Origin: Shinella sp. XGS7
GTDB lineage: Bacteria > Pseudomonadota > Gammaproteobacteria > Burkholderiales > Burkholderiaceae_C
Assembly: GCF_020535565.1 (NCBI RefSeq)
Contig: NZ_CP084758.1
Span: 523,501 to 587,500, forward strand
DNA: 64,000 bases
Direction: 5' to 3'
The notes under the pieces: generated by a model
The model's input: the letters and a program-made list of their open reading frames with translations, nothing else
What the model was told of the DNA's origin: nothing
The model's database searches: none
Made by a program: the position numbers and the translations under genes
In this document: positions 35,793 through 44,844 of the stretch, piece by piece
Numbering within the stretch: position 1 is the first letter of the stretch
How the letters are laid out: each line of letters starts with the position of its first letter

Positions 35793-36902
35793 ATGAGTGA
35801 GAAGAAGCACCGCATCGTCGTCGGCCTGTCCGGCGGCGTCGATTCCGCCGTCAGCGCCCATCTGCTGAAGCAAGCCGGCCACGAGGTGGTCGGCATCTTC
35901 ATGAAGAACTGGGAGGACGATGACGACAGCGAGTACTGCTCGTCCAATATCGACTTCGTGGACGCGGCCGCGGTGGCCGATGTGATCGGCATCGAGATCG
36001 AGCATGTGAACTTCGCCGCGGACTACAAGGACCGCGTCTTCGCCGCCTTCCTGCAGGAGTACCAGGCCGGCCGCACGCCCAACCCCGACGTGCTGTGCAA
36101 TGCCGAGATCAAGTTCAAGGCCTTTCTGGACCATGCCATGCGCCTGGGCGCCGAGAAGATCGCCACCGGCCACTACGCCCGGGTGCGTGAGCTGGGCGGC
36201 GAGTTCCAGTTGCTCAAGGGCCTGGACCCGCTGAAGGACCAGAGCTACTTCCTGCACCGCCTCAACCAGGCCCAGCTGTCCAAGACCCTGTTCCCGGTGG
36301 GCGAGCTGCCCAAGACCGAGGTGCGGCGCATCGCCGAGGAAATCGGCCTGCCCAATGCCAAGAAGAAGGACTCCACCGGCATCTGCTTCATCGGCGAGCG
36401 CCCCTTCCGCGAATTCCTCAACCGCTATCTGGCCCACCAGCCCGGCCCCATCAAGGACGAGCGCGGCCGCAAGGTGGGCGAGCATGTGGGTCTGTCCTTC
36501 TACACCCTGGGCCAGCGTCAGGGCCTGGGCATCGGCGGCATCAAGGAGAAAGGCGCGCCCCGCGGCGGCGGCGAGCATGCGCCCTGGTTCGTGGCCCGCA
36601 AGGACCTGGACACCAACACCCTGGTGGTGGTGCAGGGCCACGACCACCCTCTGCTGCAAAGCCATTCCCTGCTGGCCGACGACCTGAGCTGGACCAGCGG
36701 CCGCATGCCCGAGTTCGGCGGCTACGGCGCCAAGACCCGCTACCGCCAGGCCGATGCCGCCTGCGCCCTGCAGCCCGGCGAGCGCAGCATCCGCCTGGAC
36801 TTTCCGCAGGCGCAATGGGCCGTCACCCCGGGACAGAGCGCGGTGCTCTATGCCGGCGAGGTCTGCCTGGGTGGCGGCGTGATCGCCGAGGCATTACCTT
36901 AA
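35793..36902 (+). CDS. mnmA: tRNA-specific 2-thiouridylase
   Basis: 369 residues. The PP-loop SGGVDS lies at 13-18, catalytic Cys102 in [12 protein letters not shown] and Cys198 in STGICFIGE, and the C-terminal beta-barrel covers about 290-369. It transfers sulfur to U34 of Glu, Gln and Lys tRNAs using ATP and persulfide from the cysteine desulfurase relay. Full family length. The upstream spacer 35609-35792 separates it from the divergently oriented ACP gene and includes a G-rich stem (GGGGGCAGCCCCC). Confidence 0.97.
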   Translation: MSEKKHRIVVGLSGGVDSAVSAHLLKQAGHEVVGIFMKNWEDDDDSEYCSSNIDFVDAAAVADVIGIEIEHVNFAADYKDRVFAAFLQEYQAGRTPNPDVLCNAEIKFKAFLDHAMRLGAEKIATGHYARVRELGGEFQLLKGLDPLKDQSYFLHRLNQAQLSKTLFPVGELPKTEVRRIAEEIGLPNAKKKDSTGICFIGERPFREFLNRYLAHQPGPIKDERGRKVGEHVGLSFYTLGQRQGLGIGGIKEKGAPRGGGEHAPWFVARKDLDTNTLVVVQGHDHPLLQSHSLLADDLSWTSGRMPEFGGYGAKTRYRQADAACALQPGERSIRLDFPQAQWAVTPGQSAVLYAGEVCLGGGVIAEALP

Positions 36903-36956
36903 GCACGCCCGCGCGCGCCCGCCCTGTGGCAGGCTCGCGGGTTTGCGCCCCGGCCT

Positions 36957-38204
36957 GTGAATCCCGACCGCCTGCTCCAACGCATCGCCCAGCCCGGCTT
37001 CGTGCTGCGGGTGGCGGCCCTGGCCGTCTGCCTGCTGGAGCTCTGGAGCCTGGCCGCCCCCCTGCTGGGCCGGCGCAGCGAGCCCTATGACGGCCTGCTG
37101 GCCACCCTGCATCAGCGCCTGGACGCGCCCGGTGGCGCCACGACGCTCACCCTGCTGAGCTTCGTCCTGCTGCTGGTCTTTGCCCTGGGCTTCTGGCGCC
37201 TGGCCGGACAGGGCAGCGAGCGCGAGCCCCGCCACGCCCTGGCCCGGCTGCTGGCCCTGGACCTGCTGGCCCTGGCGGTCACGCCGGGTCTGCCCTTTCT
37301 GGTCACGGCCCTGGGCGCGGTGCTGCTGCGCCTGCGCCCGGCCTTCGGCCTGGCCCTGGGCCAGCTGGGCCTGAGCCTGGCCCTCTACCTGCTGCTGCCC
37401 AGCCACAGCCAGCGCCTGGAACAGCTGCAGTCCGGCAACCCCTTGTGGCTGGACGCCCTGGTGCATCTGCTGGCCATGGTGGCCCTGCACGGCATGGCCT
37501 TCGGCCTGGGCCGCATGGCCGCGGCCGAGGCCGAGAAGCGCCGCTGGCTGCAGGCCATGCTGGCCGAGAAGCTCAGCGCCGAGCACCTGCAGGCCGCCCA
37601 GCTGCGCTATGCCGAGCGCGCCCTGATGGCCCGCGAGCTGCACGATGTGGTGGGCCACCACCTCACCGCCCTGAATCTGCAGCTGCAGCTGGGCGAGGCC
37701 CTGCTGCAGCGCGCCGAGCCCGAAGCCGCGGCCCAGGCCGTGGCCCGCGCCCGCCAGAGCGCCGAGCAGCTGCTGGCCGATGTGCGCGCCGCCGTCTCGG
37801 CCGAGCGGGCCTCGCAGCGCATCGACCTGAGCGAGGCCCTGCAGGCCCTGGCCGCCGGCATCAGCCACCCGCGCATCAGCCTGGACATCGCGCCGGCCGC
37901 CCGAGACCTCAGCCCCCGCCTGGCCCATGCCCTGCTGCGCTGCGTGCAGGAGGCGGTGACCAATGCAGTGCGCCACGCCCGCGCCGAGCGGCTGCGCATC
38001 GTGCTGGCGGTGCGCAGCGAGCCCGGCCAGGCGGACGAGGTGCGGGTCAGCGTGGAGGACGACGGCCTGGGCGCTGTGCGCCTGGAGCCCGGCAATGGCC
38101 TGCGCGGCATGGCCGAACGCATGGGCGAGCTGGGCGGCAGCCTGCAGCTCAGCCGCCTGCAGCCCGGCCTCAAGATCGAACTGCGTTGCCCGAGGAGCGC
38201 CTGA
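36957..38204 (+). CDS. NarL-type sensor histidine kinase
   Basis: 415 residues from a GTG start. Four to six hydrophobic segments occupy about 10-185 (membrane sensor), then a linker and the HisKA_3 motif MARELHDVVGHHLTALNLQL near 222-241 with the phosphoacceptor His, followed by an ATPase domain (VQEAVTNAVRHARAERL; DDGLGAV; GNGLRGMAERMGELGGSL). This is the short-linker class that partners LuxR/NarL regulators. Its TGA shares a base with the regulator start (TGATG). The stimulus is not evident. Confidence 0.92.
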   Translation: MNPDRLLQRIAQPGFVLRVAALAVCLLELWSLAAPLLGRRSEPYDGLLATLHQRLDAPGGATTLTLLSFVLLLVFALGFWRLAGQGSEREPRHALARLLALDLLALAVTPGLPFLVTALGAVLLRLRPAFGLALGQLGLSLALYLLLPSHSQRLEQLQSGNPLWLDALVHLLAMVALHGMAFGLGRMAAAEAEKRRWLQAMLAEKLSAEHLQAAQLRYAERALMARELHDVVGHHLTALNLQLQLGEALLQRAEPEAAAQAVARARQSAEQLLADVRAAVSAERASQRIDLSEALQALAAGISHPRISLDIAPAARDLSPRLAHALLRCVQEAVTNAVRHARAERLRIVLAVRSEPGQADEVRVSVEDDGLGAVRLEPGNGLRGMAERMGELGGSLQLSRLQPGLKIELRCPRSA

Positions 38205-38911
38205 TGGATGGCCAGACCCTGAAGCCCACAAGCCCGACCCACCCGACCCGCCCGACGATGCGTCTGCTGCTGGTGGAAGACCAGCAGCTGGTGCGCGAGG
38301 GCCTCAAGGGCCTGCTGGCCCTGCAGCCCGAGATCGAGCTGGTGGGCGAGGCCGCCGACGGCGCCGAGGCGCTGCAGCTGATCGAGGCCCTGGGGGCCCG
38401 GCAGGCCCTGCCCGATCTGCTGCTATCCGATATGCGCATGCCACGCCTGGACGGCCTGGGCCTGATCCGCGCCCTGGCGGCGCGCGGCCTGGCGGTGCCC
38501 GTGGTGCTGCTCACCACCTTCGATGACGCCGCCGCCTTCGACGAGGCGGTGCGCGCCGGCGCGCGCGGCTTCCTGCTCAAGGCCATCAGCCCCGACACCT
38601 TGCTGCAGGCCCTGCGCGAGGTGGTGGCCGGCGGCACGGCCCTGCGCCCCGGCCTGACCGAGCGCATGGGCCGCGAGCTGCCTCGGGTGGAACGCGGCTT
38701 CGAGCCCACGCCCGAGCCCGACCCGCTGAGCCCCAAGGAGCTGCAGGTGCTGCGCCTGGTGGCCAGCGGCCGCAGCAATACCGAGATCGCCGCCCTGCTG
38801 GGCAATAGCGAAGGCGTGATCAAGAACCACTGCTCGGCCATCTTCTCCAAGATGGGTGTACGCGACCGCACGCAGGCGGTGCTGCGCGCCATCGATCTGG
38901 GCTGGATCTAG
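38204..38911 (+). CDS. NarL/LuxR-family response regulator
   Basis: 235 residues: a receiver domain from about residue 19 (LLLVEDQQLVREGL; phosphoacceptor Asp in LLLSDMRMP near 75; Lys in GFLLKAIS) and a C-terminal LuxR helix-turn-helix (LSPKELQVLRLVASGRSNTEI then GVIKNHCSAIFSKMGVRDR). GAGGAG lies just upstream of the ATG at 38204; a second ATG before MRLLLVED would remove an odd 18-residue Pro/Thr-rich start. It forms an operon with the kinase gene. Target genes are unknown. Confidence 0.92.
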   Translation: MDGQTLKPTSPTHPTRPTMRLLLVEDQQLVREGLKGLLALQPEIELVGEAADGAEALQLIEALGARQALPDLLLSDMRMPRLDGLGLIRALAARGLAVPVVLLTTFDDAAAFDEAVRAGARGFLLKAISPDTLLQALREVVAGGTALRPGLTERMGRELPRVERGFEPTPEPDPLSPKELQVLRLVASGRSNTEIAALLGNSEGVIKNHCSAIFSKMGVRDRTQAVLRAIDLGWI

Positions 38912-38917
38912 GCTGCT

Positions 38918-39430
38918 TCAGCGCGTGGGCAGACCCTGCCCCAGGTGCAGCACCCAGAAGCGGCCGTAGCGCCCCGGCGCCGTCACGCAGGCCAGGCCCA
39001 TCTCCTCGAACTGCGGCGCCATCAGGTTCTCGCAATGCTCGGGGCTGGCCAGCCAATGCGCCAGGGCCTCGTCCAGATCGAGCGGGCCGGCCGCCAGGTT
39101 CTCGCCCGCGCTGCGCAGCTGATAGCCCGCTGCACGCAGGCGCTCGCGCAGACTGGCGGATTGCTCGCCCTGGTGGCTGAGCAGATCACGCCGCGCCAGC
39201 TCGCGCGCATAGGTCTGGGCCGAGCGCTGCAGGGCCTCGCTAGCCCGCAAGGGGCCGGCCGCAGCCAGGGTGCGTGCCCCACAACGCCGTGCCTGGGCGC
39301 GCAGCTGGTCCAGGCGCTCCAGCACCTCGGCCGCCGCGGGCTGACAGTCGGGCGGCGGGCCAGGTTCGGCCCGGGCGAGCGCCGCCAGGGCGCAACACGC
39401 CATCCAGCACCAGCCTCTCAAACCCAGCAT
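38918..39430 (-). CDS. Secreted CAP-domain (SCP-like) protein
   Basis: 170 residues: a signal peptide (MLGLRGWCWMACCALAALARA), then a CAP/SCP domain with SAQTYARELARRDLLSH, LRAAGYQLRSAGENLAAG and HWLASPEHCENLMAPQFEEMGLA. These are the conserved His/Glu positions of bacterial YkwD-like CAP proteins. Two Cys pairs fit an exported disulfide protein. Function of bacterial CAP proteins is poorly known. It is convergent with the response regulator gene (6 bp) and divergent from the lipoprotein gene at 39516. Confidence 0.88.
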   Translation of the reverse strand: MLGLRGWCWMACCALAALARAEPGPPPDCQPAAAEVLERLDQLRAQARRCGARTLAAAGPLRASEALQRSAQTYARELARRDLLSHQGEQSASLRERLRAAGYQLRSAGENLAAGPLDLDEALAHWLASPEHCENLMAPQFEEMGLACVTAPGRYGRFWVLHLGQGLPTR

Positions 39431-39515
39431 CGACACCTCTTTGTCCAGGCGCGCATTCTGGCCGAAAAGCCCCGGGCTCTTGCCAGAGCGCCGGCCCTGG
39501 TCCAGGATTGATCGC

Positions 39516-39959
39516 ATGAACAGCCTCCGCCCCACCCCGCCCTGGCGCCTGTGCGCCACCCTGCTGCTGAGCCTGGTGCTGCCCGCCTGCGCCACCGAGC
39601 CCACGCCCCCACCCAAGCGCGCGGGCGCGCAAGGCGAGACCGCCGCCCAGCACTTCGCCCGCCTGCAGGCCCTGATCGGCGAGGCGCCTTGCGACAGCGA
39701 CGAGCAATGCCGCACCATCGGCGTGGGCGCCAAAGCCTGCGGCGGCCCGGGGCGCTACCTGGCCTGGTCCACGCGCAATGTGAAGCCCGCCGAGCTGGAA
39801 GCCCAGGCCCAGGCCTATGCCCAGGCCGTGCGGGCCGAGAACGAGCGCTCGGGCCTGCTCTCAGACTGCAGCCTGGTGACCGATCCCGGGGCGGTCTGCC
39901 GGGCGCAGCGCTGCCAGCTGCAGTCCAGGCAGCCAGGCGGCGGTCTGCCCGTGCGTTGA
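39516..39959 (+). CDS. Small lipoprotein of unknown function
   Basis: 147 residues. The ATG at 39516 gives a lipoprotein signal with lipobox LPAC near residue 25 (LLLSLVLPACATE). The mature part has four Cys in two pairs (PCDSDEQC..., ACGGPGRY) and CSLVTDPGAVCRAQRCQL, suggesting a disulfide-linked small domain. The pattern CDSDEQCRTIGVG with ACGGP is one I have seen in uncharacterised proteobacterial proteins. No function can be given. It ends before the bidirectional terminator at 39986. Confidence 0.75.
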   Translation: MNSLRPTPPWRLCATLLLSLVLPACATEPTPPPKRAGAQGETAAQHFARLQALIGEAPCDSDEQCRTIGVGAKACGGPGRYLAWSTRNVKPAELEAQAQAYAQAVRAENERSGLLSDCSLVTDPGAVCRAQRCQLQSRQPGGGLPVR

Positions 39960-39985
39960 GCGCGGCCAGCAAGCCTCCCCCAAAG

Positions 39986-40013
39986 AAAACGGCAGCCCGG
40001 AGGCCGCCGTTTT
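39986..40013. terminator. Bidirectional terminator between lipoprotein and subtilase genes
   Basis: AAAACGGC (39986-39993) and GCCGTTTT (40006-40013) with inner GCC/GGC and a CGGA loop form a stem flanked by A and T runs, between convergent genes. Confidence 0.88.
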
Positions 40014-40061
40014 TCATGGCTTGACGGAGCCCCCAGAGGGCGGCCCCGTTCTTGCGGACGC

Positions 40062-43000
40062 TCAGTCGCTGGCGCCGCCGGCACCGCGGACGCCGGTCAC
40101 GGCCGGGTTGCTGGCCAGGGCGCCGGGCTCCACCATCAGCACGGTGGTCGCGGCGGTTGCCGCGCCACCCACCTGGTAGTTGGCAGCGGCCAGGTAACGA
40201 CCACCCGGGTTCAGGCCGGACCAGCTCAGGCCGGCCGAGGCGGTGCGACCCGCATAGGCACGGCTGGGCAGGGAGACCGTGAAGTTGCCACCCTTGTCGT
40301 TGCCATTGACCAGCCAGGACGACAGCGTGAAGTTGGTGCTGTTGCCCGTGGCGTGCTCATAGCCCACGACGCAGACACGGTAGGTCCCCGCGGCCGGTGC
40401 CACCAGCTGAATGGTCTCGGTGCTGCCGCCGTTGCCGCTATAGGCCACGGCCGTGCCGCTGCTGTTGACCATCACCAGGTCCAGGTCGTCGGCCTTGCCG
40501 GCCTGACCACCGCTGGTTTCCTCGCCATAGAGGCCGAAACGGGCCACCAGGGTGCCGGCCGGAATGGCCACGGTGAAGGGGCGCAGGCCCACCGTGGAAC
40601 CCGCGGCGCAGGCCGCGGCCACCTGGGTGGAGTTACCCTGGTTCACACCGGTGACGGTGGAGAGCGTGCGGGTAGCGTCCTTCAGGCCGCCCTTGACGGC
40701 GCTCATCGCGCCGTCGAAGCCGGTGCCGATCGGGAACACCTTGTTGCCCGCCACCTGCTCGCTGGTGAGCAGGGCCGGGGCCACCACCAGATTGGCACGC
40801 GCCGTCACCGGGCTGCGCACCACGTGCTGGCCATCGGTCCAGACCAGGGAGCCATAGTTCCAGGCGCCCTGAACCGCGGTGGTGCGGGTCAGCTTGAGCT
40901 GGAAGCTCTTGGTTTCACCCGGGTTCAGCGTCAGGCTGCTGGGCAGCACCTCGGCGGTGAAGCCCGGCACGCTGGCCGTGGCCGTGTAGGTGGCCGGTGC
41001 GCTGCCCACATTGGTGACCTTGCGGTTGAAGACCTGGGTGCCCAGCACATTCGCAGCGGTCAGCGAAGGCAGGTTCAGATCAGTGGCCGCAATGCTGCCC
41101 ACGGTGCTGCAGTTCACACCCGGCTGCAGCCCCACGGAAGCCACCACGCCGGCGGCGCCCACACCGCACAGGAAGCGGTTGTAGTCGATCGGGGCGATGT
41201 CGTAGACCAGGCCAGGATCCGCGGCCAGATTGGGCTGCACAAAGCCGGCGCCCTGGCCCCAGGGCAACTGCCCCTGCTGCATGCCGGTGAGCGTGTTGAC
41301 CACATCGCGACCCGTGGTCATCAGGGCCGAGCGGATGGCCGCCGGGCTCCAGCCCGGGTTCTTGTGACGCAGCAGGGCCGCCAGACCGGCCACATGCGGG
41401 CTGGACATGGAGGTGCCGGTCAGCAGCGAGTAGTTCGGACGACCCGCCTGGCCGGTGGCGATCATCTGATCATGCTCGGCGATCGTGTAGTCGGGCGTGT
41501 AGCCGGCCAGGATGGAGGTGCCCGGCGCGGTCAGGTCCGGCTTCAGGATGTTGAGGTTGCCCTTGTTGGGGCCGCGCGAGGAACTGTCGTTCATCGCGGG
41601 CGCCGCCACGCTCATGTCCTTGATGGCCTGCAGATTGCCCAGGGAGCCGGTGGCCTCCGGGGTCGCCGCCGCATAGGCCTTGATGGCGTCACCGTCGATC
41701 CGGGTCACGTGCACAGTGGACAGCACATGGCCCTGGTTGATGATGGTGTTGTTGCCACCCGCGACGTTGGCGATGATCACGCCCGCAGCGCCGGCATCCT
41801 TGCCGTTGGCGCTCTTGTTGACCAGCACATTGTTGCCGCGGTTGCAGACCAGCAGCTTGCCCGCCACCTTGGCCGGGTCCAGCAGGCTCTTCTTCACCCA
41901 GGGTGCGCCGCCGACGGTGGCGCTGGCATCGGCCAGGCCGAAGCACTCCTTGAGGCGCAGCTTGTCGCTGGCCGACAGGCCGTCGATGCCGGCGTTCTCG
42001 GCCAGGATCAACGCCGCCTTGGGGGTGTCGGGATTGGACGAGGCGCCCTGGTAGGTGGCGCCGTTGCCCAGGGTCACGGTGCCCGCGAACAGACGGTCGT
42101 GGGTGGAGTTGCCCACCGTGGTGATCCAGGGGCCGAGGTGGTTCACCTCGTTGGCCGGGCCGCTGTTGCCGGCGGATGCGGCCACGAAGATGCCCGCATC
42201 CACGGCAGCCTTGAAGGCCACGTCCACGGCGTCGGCGATATTGGTGCCCGAGCCGCTGATCGAGTAGTTCAGCACATGGACGCCGTCCTTGATCGCGGCC
42301 TCGATGGCCTTGATCGAGTCGCCGCCATAGCAGCCGTTGCGGTAGTCGGGCCAGCGCGGATCGGGACGATCGGTGGCGGGATCCACCTTGGTCCAGCAGA
42401 CCTTGTAGGTGGCCAGGCGGGCGCGCGGCGCGATGCCGCTGGTGCCACCCACGAGGATGTTGGTGTTGTCCAGCTTGGCATCCACATTGGCATTGCCGCC
42501 GGCGGTGCTGGAGGTGTGGGTGCCGTGGCCACCGTTGTCACGCGGCGAGAGGAACTCGGCCGGGTGCTTGACGGTCACGCCACGCGCGATGTCCGCCAGG
42601 AAGGTGTTGGCGAAGGCGCGGGCGCCGATCAGCTTGTTGTTGCAGTTGGCCGCGGTGAAGGCCTCGCCCTCTTCGCAGGCGCCCTTCCAGTGGGCCGGGG
42701 CCGGGCCGTAGGCCAGGGTGCCCGAGGGGTCGTGCGTGGGCTTGCCATTGGCATCGACGCGGTCGGCAAAGGAGGGATTCTCCGGCCAGACACCGCCGTC
42801 GATGACGCCGATGATCACGTCCTCGCCGGCACCGGCCGTGCCGCCCAGCTGCGCCCACAGGCCGCCCGGCTTGTCCAGGCCCAGGAAGCTGGGCGTGTAG
42901 TTGGTGTCCAGATCGCGCGGCACATCGGCCTCGACCGCCACCACGTTCGGATTGGCCTTGAGCGCACGGACCTCCTCATCGCTCAGCAGGGCCGAGAAGC

Positions 43001-43298
43001 CGTTGAAGGCCACGGTGTAGCGGTGCAGCACCTCGCCGGCGACGACCGTGGACTCCACCTGGCTGCGCTTGCCTTCCAGGTAGCTGATATAGGCCTGCAC
43101 ATCGGAGGCGCTCAGATCCAGGCGCGAGCCGACGGCGGGACGGGTGGCGGCATAGCCGGCCACGCCGCCCACATAGGAGGCGGCGGGCGCATCGGCCAGT
43201 TGCACGATATAGGGGCGGCGGGCCTCCTGGGCCTGGGCCAGGGAGGCGGCGCCGGACAGCAGCAGCAGAGCCGCCCAGTTGATATGGGTACGCTTCAT
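40062..43298 (-). CDS. Secreted S8 subtilisin-family serine peptidase with PA domain
   Basis: 1078 residues: a signal peptide (to AQAQE, about 25), an I9-like propeptide (about 28-125), and a catalytic domain with Asp167 (VIDGGVWPENPSF), His258 (GGHGTHTSSTAGG), oxyanion Asn in AASAGNSGP and Ser in GTSMSSPHVAG near 635. A PA domain is inserted between His and Ser (about 430-560: KLLVCNRGNNVLVNKS). A Fn3-like domain and a C-terminal pre-peptidase-type domain (about 870-1030) follow. The architecture resembles plant cucumisin-type subtilases found in some proteobacteria. Large size and lack of a membrane anchor suggest export, possibly through the neighbouring secretion system. Confidence 0.93.
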   Translation of the reverse strand: MKRTHINWAALLLLSGAASLAQAQEARRPYIVQLADAPAASYVGGVAGYAATRPAVGSRLDLSASDVQAYISYLEGKRSQVESTVVAGEVLHRYTVAFNGFSALLSDEEVRALKANPNVVAVEADVPRDLDTNYTPSFLGLDKPGGLWAQLGGTAGAGEDVIIGVIDGGVWPENPSFADRVDANGKPTHDPSGTLAYGPAPAHWKGACEEGEAFTAANCNNKLIGARAFANTFLADIARGVTVKHPAEFLSPRDNGGHGTHTSSTAGGNANVDAKLDNTNILVGGTSGIAPRARLATYKVCWTKVDPATDRPDPRWPDYRNGCYGGDSIKAIEAAIKDGVHVLNYSISGSGTNIADAVDVAFKAAVDAGIFVAASAGNSGPANEVNHLGPWITTVGNSTHDRLFAGTVTLGNGATYQGASSNPDTPKAALILAENAGIDGLSASDKLRLKECFGLADASATVGGAPWVKKSLLDPAKVAGKLLVCNRGNNVLVNKSANGKDAGAAGVIIANVAGGNNTIINQGHVLSTVHVTRIDGDAIKAYAAATPEATGSLGNLQAIKDMSVAAPAMNDSSSRGPNKGNLNILKPDLTAPGTSILAGYTPDYTIAEHDQMIATGQAGRPNYSLLTGTSMSSPHVAGLAALLRHKNPGWSPAAIRSALMTTGRDVVNTLTGMQQGQLPWGQGAGFVQPNLAADPGLVYDIAPIDYNRFLCGVGAAGVVASVGLQPGVNCSTVGSIAATDLNLPSLTAANVLGTQVFNRKVTNVGSAPATYTATASVPGFTAEVLPSSLTLNPGETKSFQLKLTRTTAVQGAWNYGSLVWTDGQHVVRSPVTARANLVVAPALLTSEQVAGNKVFPIGTGFDGAMSAVKGGLKDATRTLSTVTGVNQGNSTQVAAACAAGSTVGLRPFTVAIPAGTLVARFGLYGEETSGGQAGKADDLDLVMVNSSGTAVAYSGNGGSTETIQLVAPAAGTYRVCVVGYEHATGNSTNFTLSSWLVNGNDKGGNFTVSLPSRAYAGRTASAGLSWSGLNPGGRYLAAANYQVGGAATAATTVLMVEPGALASNPAVTGVRGAGGASD

Positions 43299-43334
43299 GA
43301 GTGGGGTTCTCCAGTCTGTTGGACAGCGGGGCGC

Positions 43335-44039
43335 TCAGGCGCCGCGACGGCGGCGGCCGGCAAAGCCGGCGGCACCCAGAGCCAGGGCCAGCAGGGCATA
43401 GCTGCTGGGCTCGGGGATCACGCTGCCGGTGATGCTGTCCAGACCGAACTGGGCCAGGTTGACGTTGGCGCCCGGGGTGCATCCGCCATTGCCGTCAAAC
43501 AGGCAGGCGCTGAAGGTGATGCGGTTGAACTCGCTGCTGGCGAAGTCCTGGGCGAAATTGAAGCGGTTGAAGCTGCTCAGGCCGGTGTCGCTCAGGCCGG
43601 GCAGATCGAAGCTGGCCACCTTGTCGCCGGCGCTGGTGTGGCCGGTGACGATGATCTGGCCGATATTGCCCACCAGGCTCAGATCGAACACGGGCGCGAT
43701 GAAGCCCAGGTCGAAGCCGGTCAGCGACAGGTTCAGGCCCTTGCTGCTCTCCAGGCTCAGGCTGCCGTCATTGAGCACGGCGTAGAAGGCCGAGCTGCGC
43801 GAGGGGCAGACATTGAAGGCGCAGGTGCCGGAATTGCTGCCCGCACCCACAAAGCCGTTGCCGAAGGGGTCTCCGGCGCTCAGCTTGACGCCGGCTTCGT
43901 TGAAGCTGTCGCCACCGTTGAAGTTTTGGCCGCCCACGCCCTCGAACTGGATGTCGAAGGTGGACAGGGTACCGGCCATGGCAGACCCCGCCAGAGCGGC
44001 AGCAGCCAGCGCCAGGGCGCTTTTGACGAACACTCGCAT
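43335..44039 (-). CDS. PEP-CTERM sorting-domain protein
   Basis: 234 residues: a signal peptide (to SAMAG, about 23), a Gly/Phe/Ser-rich extracellular region with NFNGGDSFNEAGVKL, two Cys pairs, the QFGLDSI motif shortly before the end, then a PEP-CTERM tail: VIPEPSSYALLALALGAAGF and RRRRGA. PEP-CTERM tails are processed by exosortase (EpsH/XrtA), usually in species that make exopolysaccharide; no exosortase gene is in the window. It lies 36 bp upstream of the subtilase gene on the same strand, so the two may be cotranscribed. Confidence 0.93.
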   Translation of the reverse strand: MRVFVKSALALAAAALAGSAMAGTLSTFDIQFEGVGGQNFNGGDSFNEAGVKLSAGDPFGNGFVGAGSNSGTCAFNVCPSRSSAFYAVLNDGSLSLESSKGLNLSLTGFDLGFIAPVFDLSLVGNIGQIIVTGHTSAGDKVASFDLPGLSDTGLSSFNRFNFAQDFASSEFNRITFSACLFDGNGGCTPGANVNLAQFGLDSITGSVIPEPSSYALLALALGAAGFAGRRRRGA

Positions 44040-44292
44040 ACAGAACCTCTTCTCGTTACCAATGGTCTTGGTGGCTTTGCACCGGATAAGGCGTGCGCCG
44101 ATCCGCCGGCGATTCCAGCGGTCCAGACTTCACTGTGGAGACTCCCTGGACGGGCTCTTTCGGCAGCCTGGGGGTCAGCGGTCGATTCTGTCCGTGTGAA
44201 AGTTCCTTGACATTGACGATTGCCCTCCCCGTGACTCGGGGGTCACAGGGTTTTCACGGTGGCACGAGATCCGTCAGGGGTCAGGTTTTGCG
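44040..44292. other. Spacer between PEP-CTERM gene and secretion operon
   Basis: 253 bp without a gene. It holds an imperfect dyad GTGAC..GTCAC at 44231-44246 just past the end of the secretion operon, with C-rich flanks and no T-run, and the leader of the PEP-CTERM gene. A separate promoter for that gene is likely here but no clear -35/-10 pair was recognised. Confidence 0.4.
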
Positions 44293-44844
44293 CTAGGGCG
44301 CGCCCGCTCCGGCGCCGGGAGCGCTGGCACCGGCGGGGGCCGAAGCCGCGCCGGCCGGCGGCTGCAGCATCTCCTGGATGCTGAAGACACGCTGGCTGGC
44401 CAGGGAGACCTCCTCGCTGCCGGGTTCCAGCCGGCGCAGCAGGGGCTGCTCGGAGCGGCTGTGCAGGGCCTGGAAGCCATTGGGATCGGTGGGGGCCGGC
44501 ACCAGCACCCAGTCGGGCTGGCCGGTGAAGGGGTCGGGGTAGGCGCGGCGCAGATGGTGGATGGGCTTGGGGCCGCGCGCGTCCAGCAGCAGATCGTCCA
44601 GGCTGCGCGGGTGCGCGCCCGGCCCTTGCTGACCCAGGCCCAGGCGTTCGCTGGCCTTCAGATAGGCCGCGGCGGCGGCAGCGATCTCGCGGCCGCGGAA
44701 TTCCAGCTCACGCTCCTTCTCGCGCTGCACCGCCACGCTCCAGCGCTGGCCCAGGGCGGCCAGAGCCGCGGCCGTGATGGCCACGAAGAAGAGCATGCCC
44801 AGATAGGTGAAGCCGCGCGAGGCGGCCGGCCTACCAGTCCGCAT
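44293..44844 (-). CDS. Pilin-like protein lacking Glu5 (GspK/minor-pilin-like)
   Basis: 183 residues from the ATG at 44844. After a short basic leader, SRGFTYLGMLFFVAITAAALAALG gives a type III signal-type hydrophobic helix, but position +5 after the Gly is Gly where major pilins have Glu. GspK-type initiators also lack Glu5. A long helix with REKERELEFRGREI follows, then a soluble part with PHPRSLDDLLLDAR, RRAYPDPFTGQPDW, and an Ala/Gly/Pro tail. It overlaps the previous pilin gene by 14 bp and is the last gene of the secretion operon. Confidence 0.82.
   Translation of the reverse strand: MRTGRPAASRGFTYLGMLFFVAITAAALAALGQRWSVAVQREKERELEFRGREIAAAAAAYLKASERLGLGQQGPGAHPRSLDDLLLDARGPKPIHHLRRAYPDPFTGQPDWVLVPAPTDPNGFQALHSRSEQPLLRRLEPGSEEVSLASQRVFSIQEMLQPPAGAASAPAGASAPGAGAGAP

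Noticed and set aside
35811-35870. GTC-rich start of mnmA as another foreign patch
   Set aside because: The protein sequence is of normal betaproteobacterial type and the rest of the gene has host codons; the short run is within normal variation.
35355-36815. N-terminal extension of the acyltransferase frame to 821 codons
   Set aside because: The extension runs antisense to mnmA and over the ACP gene; family homologues begin near the ATG at 35354.
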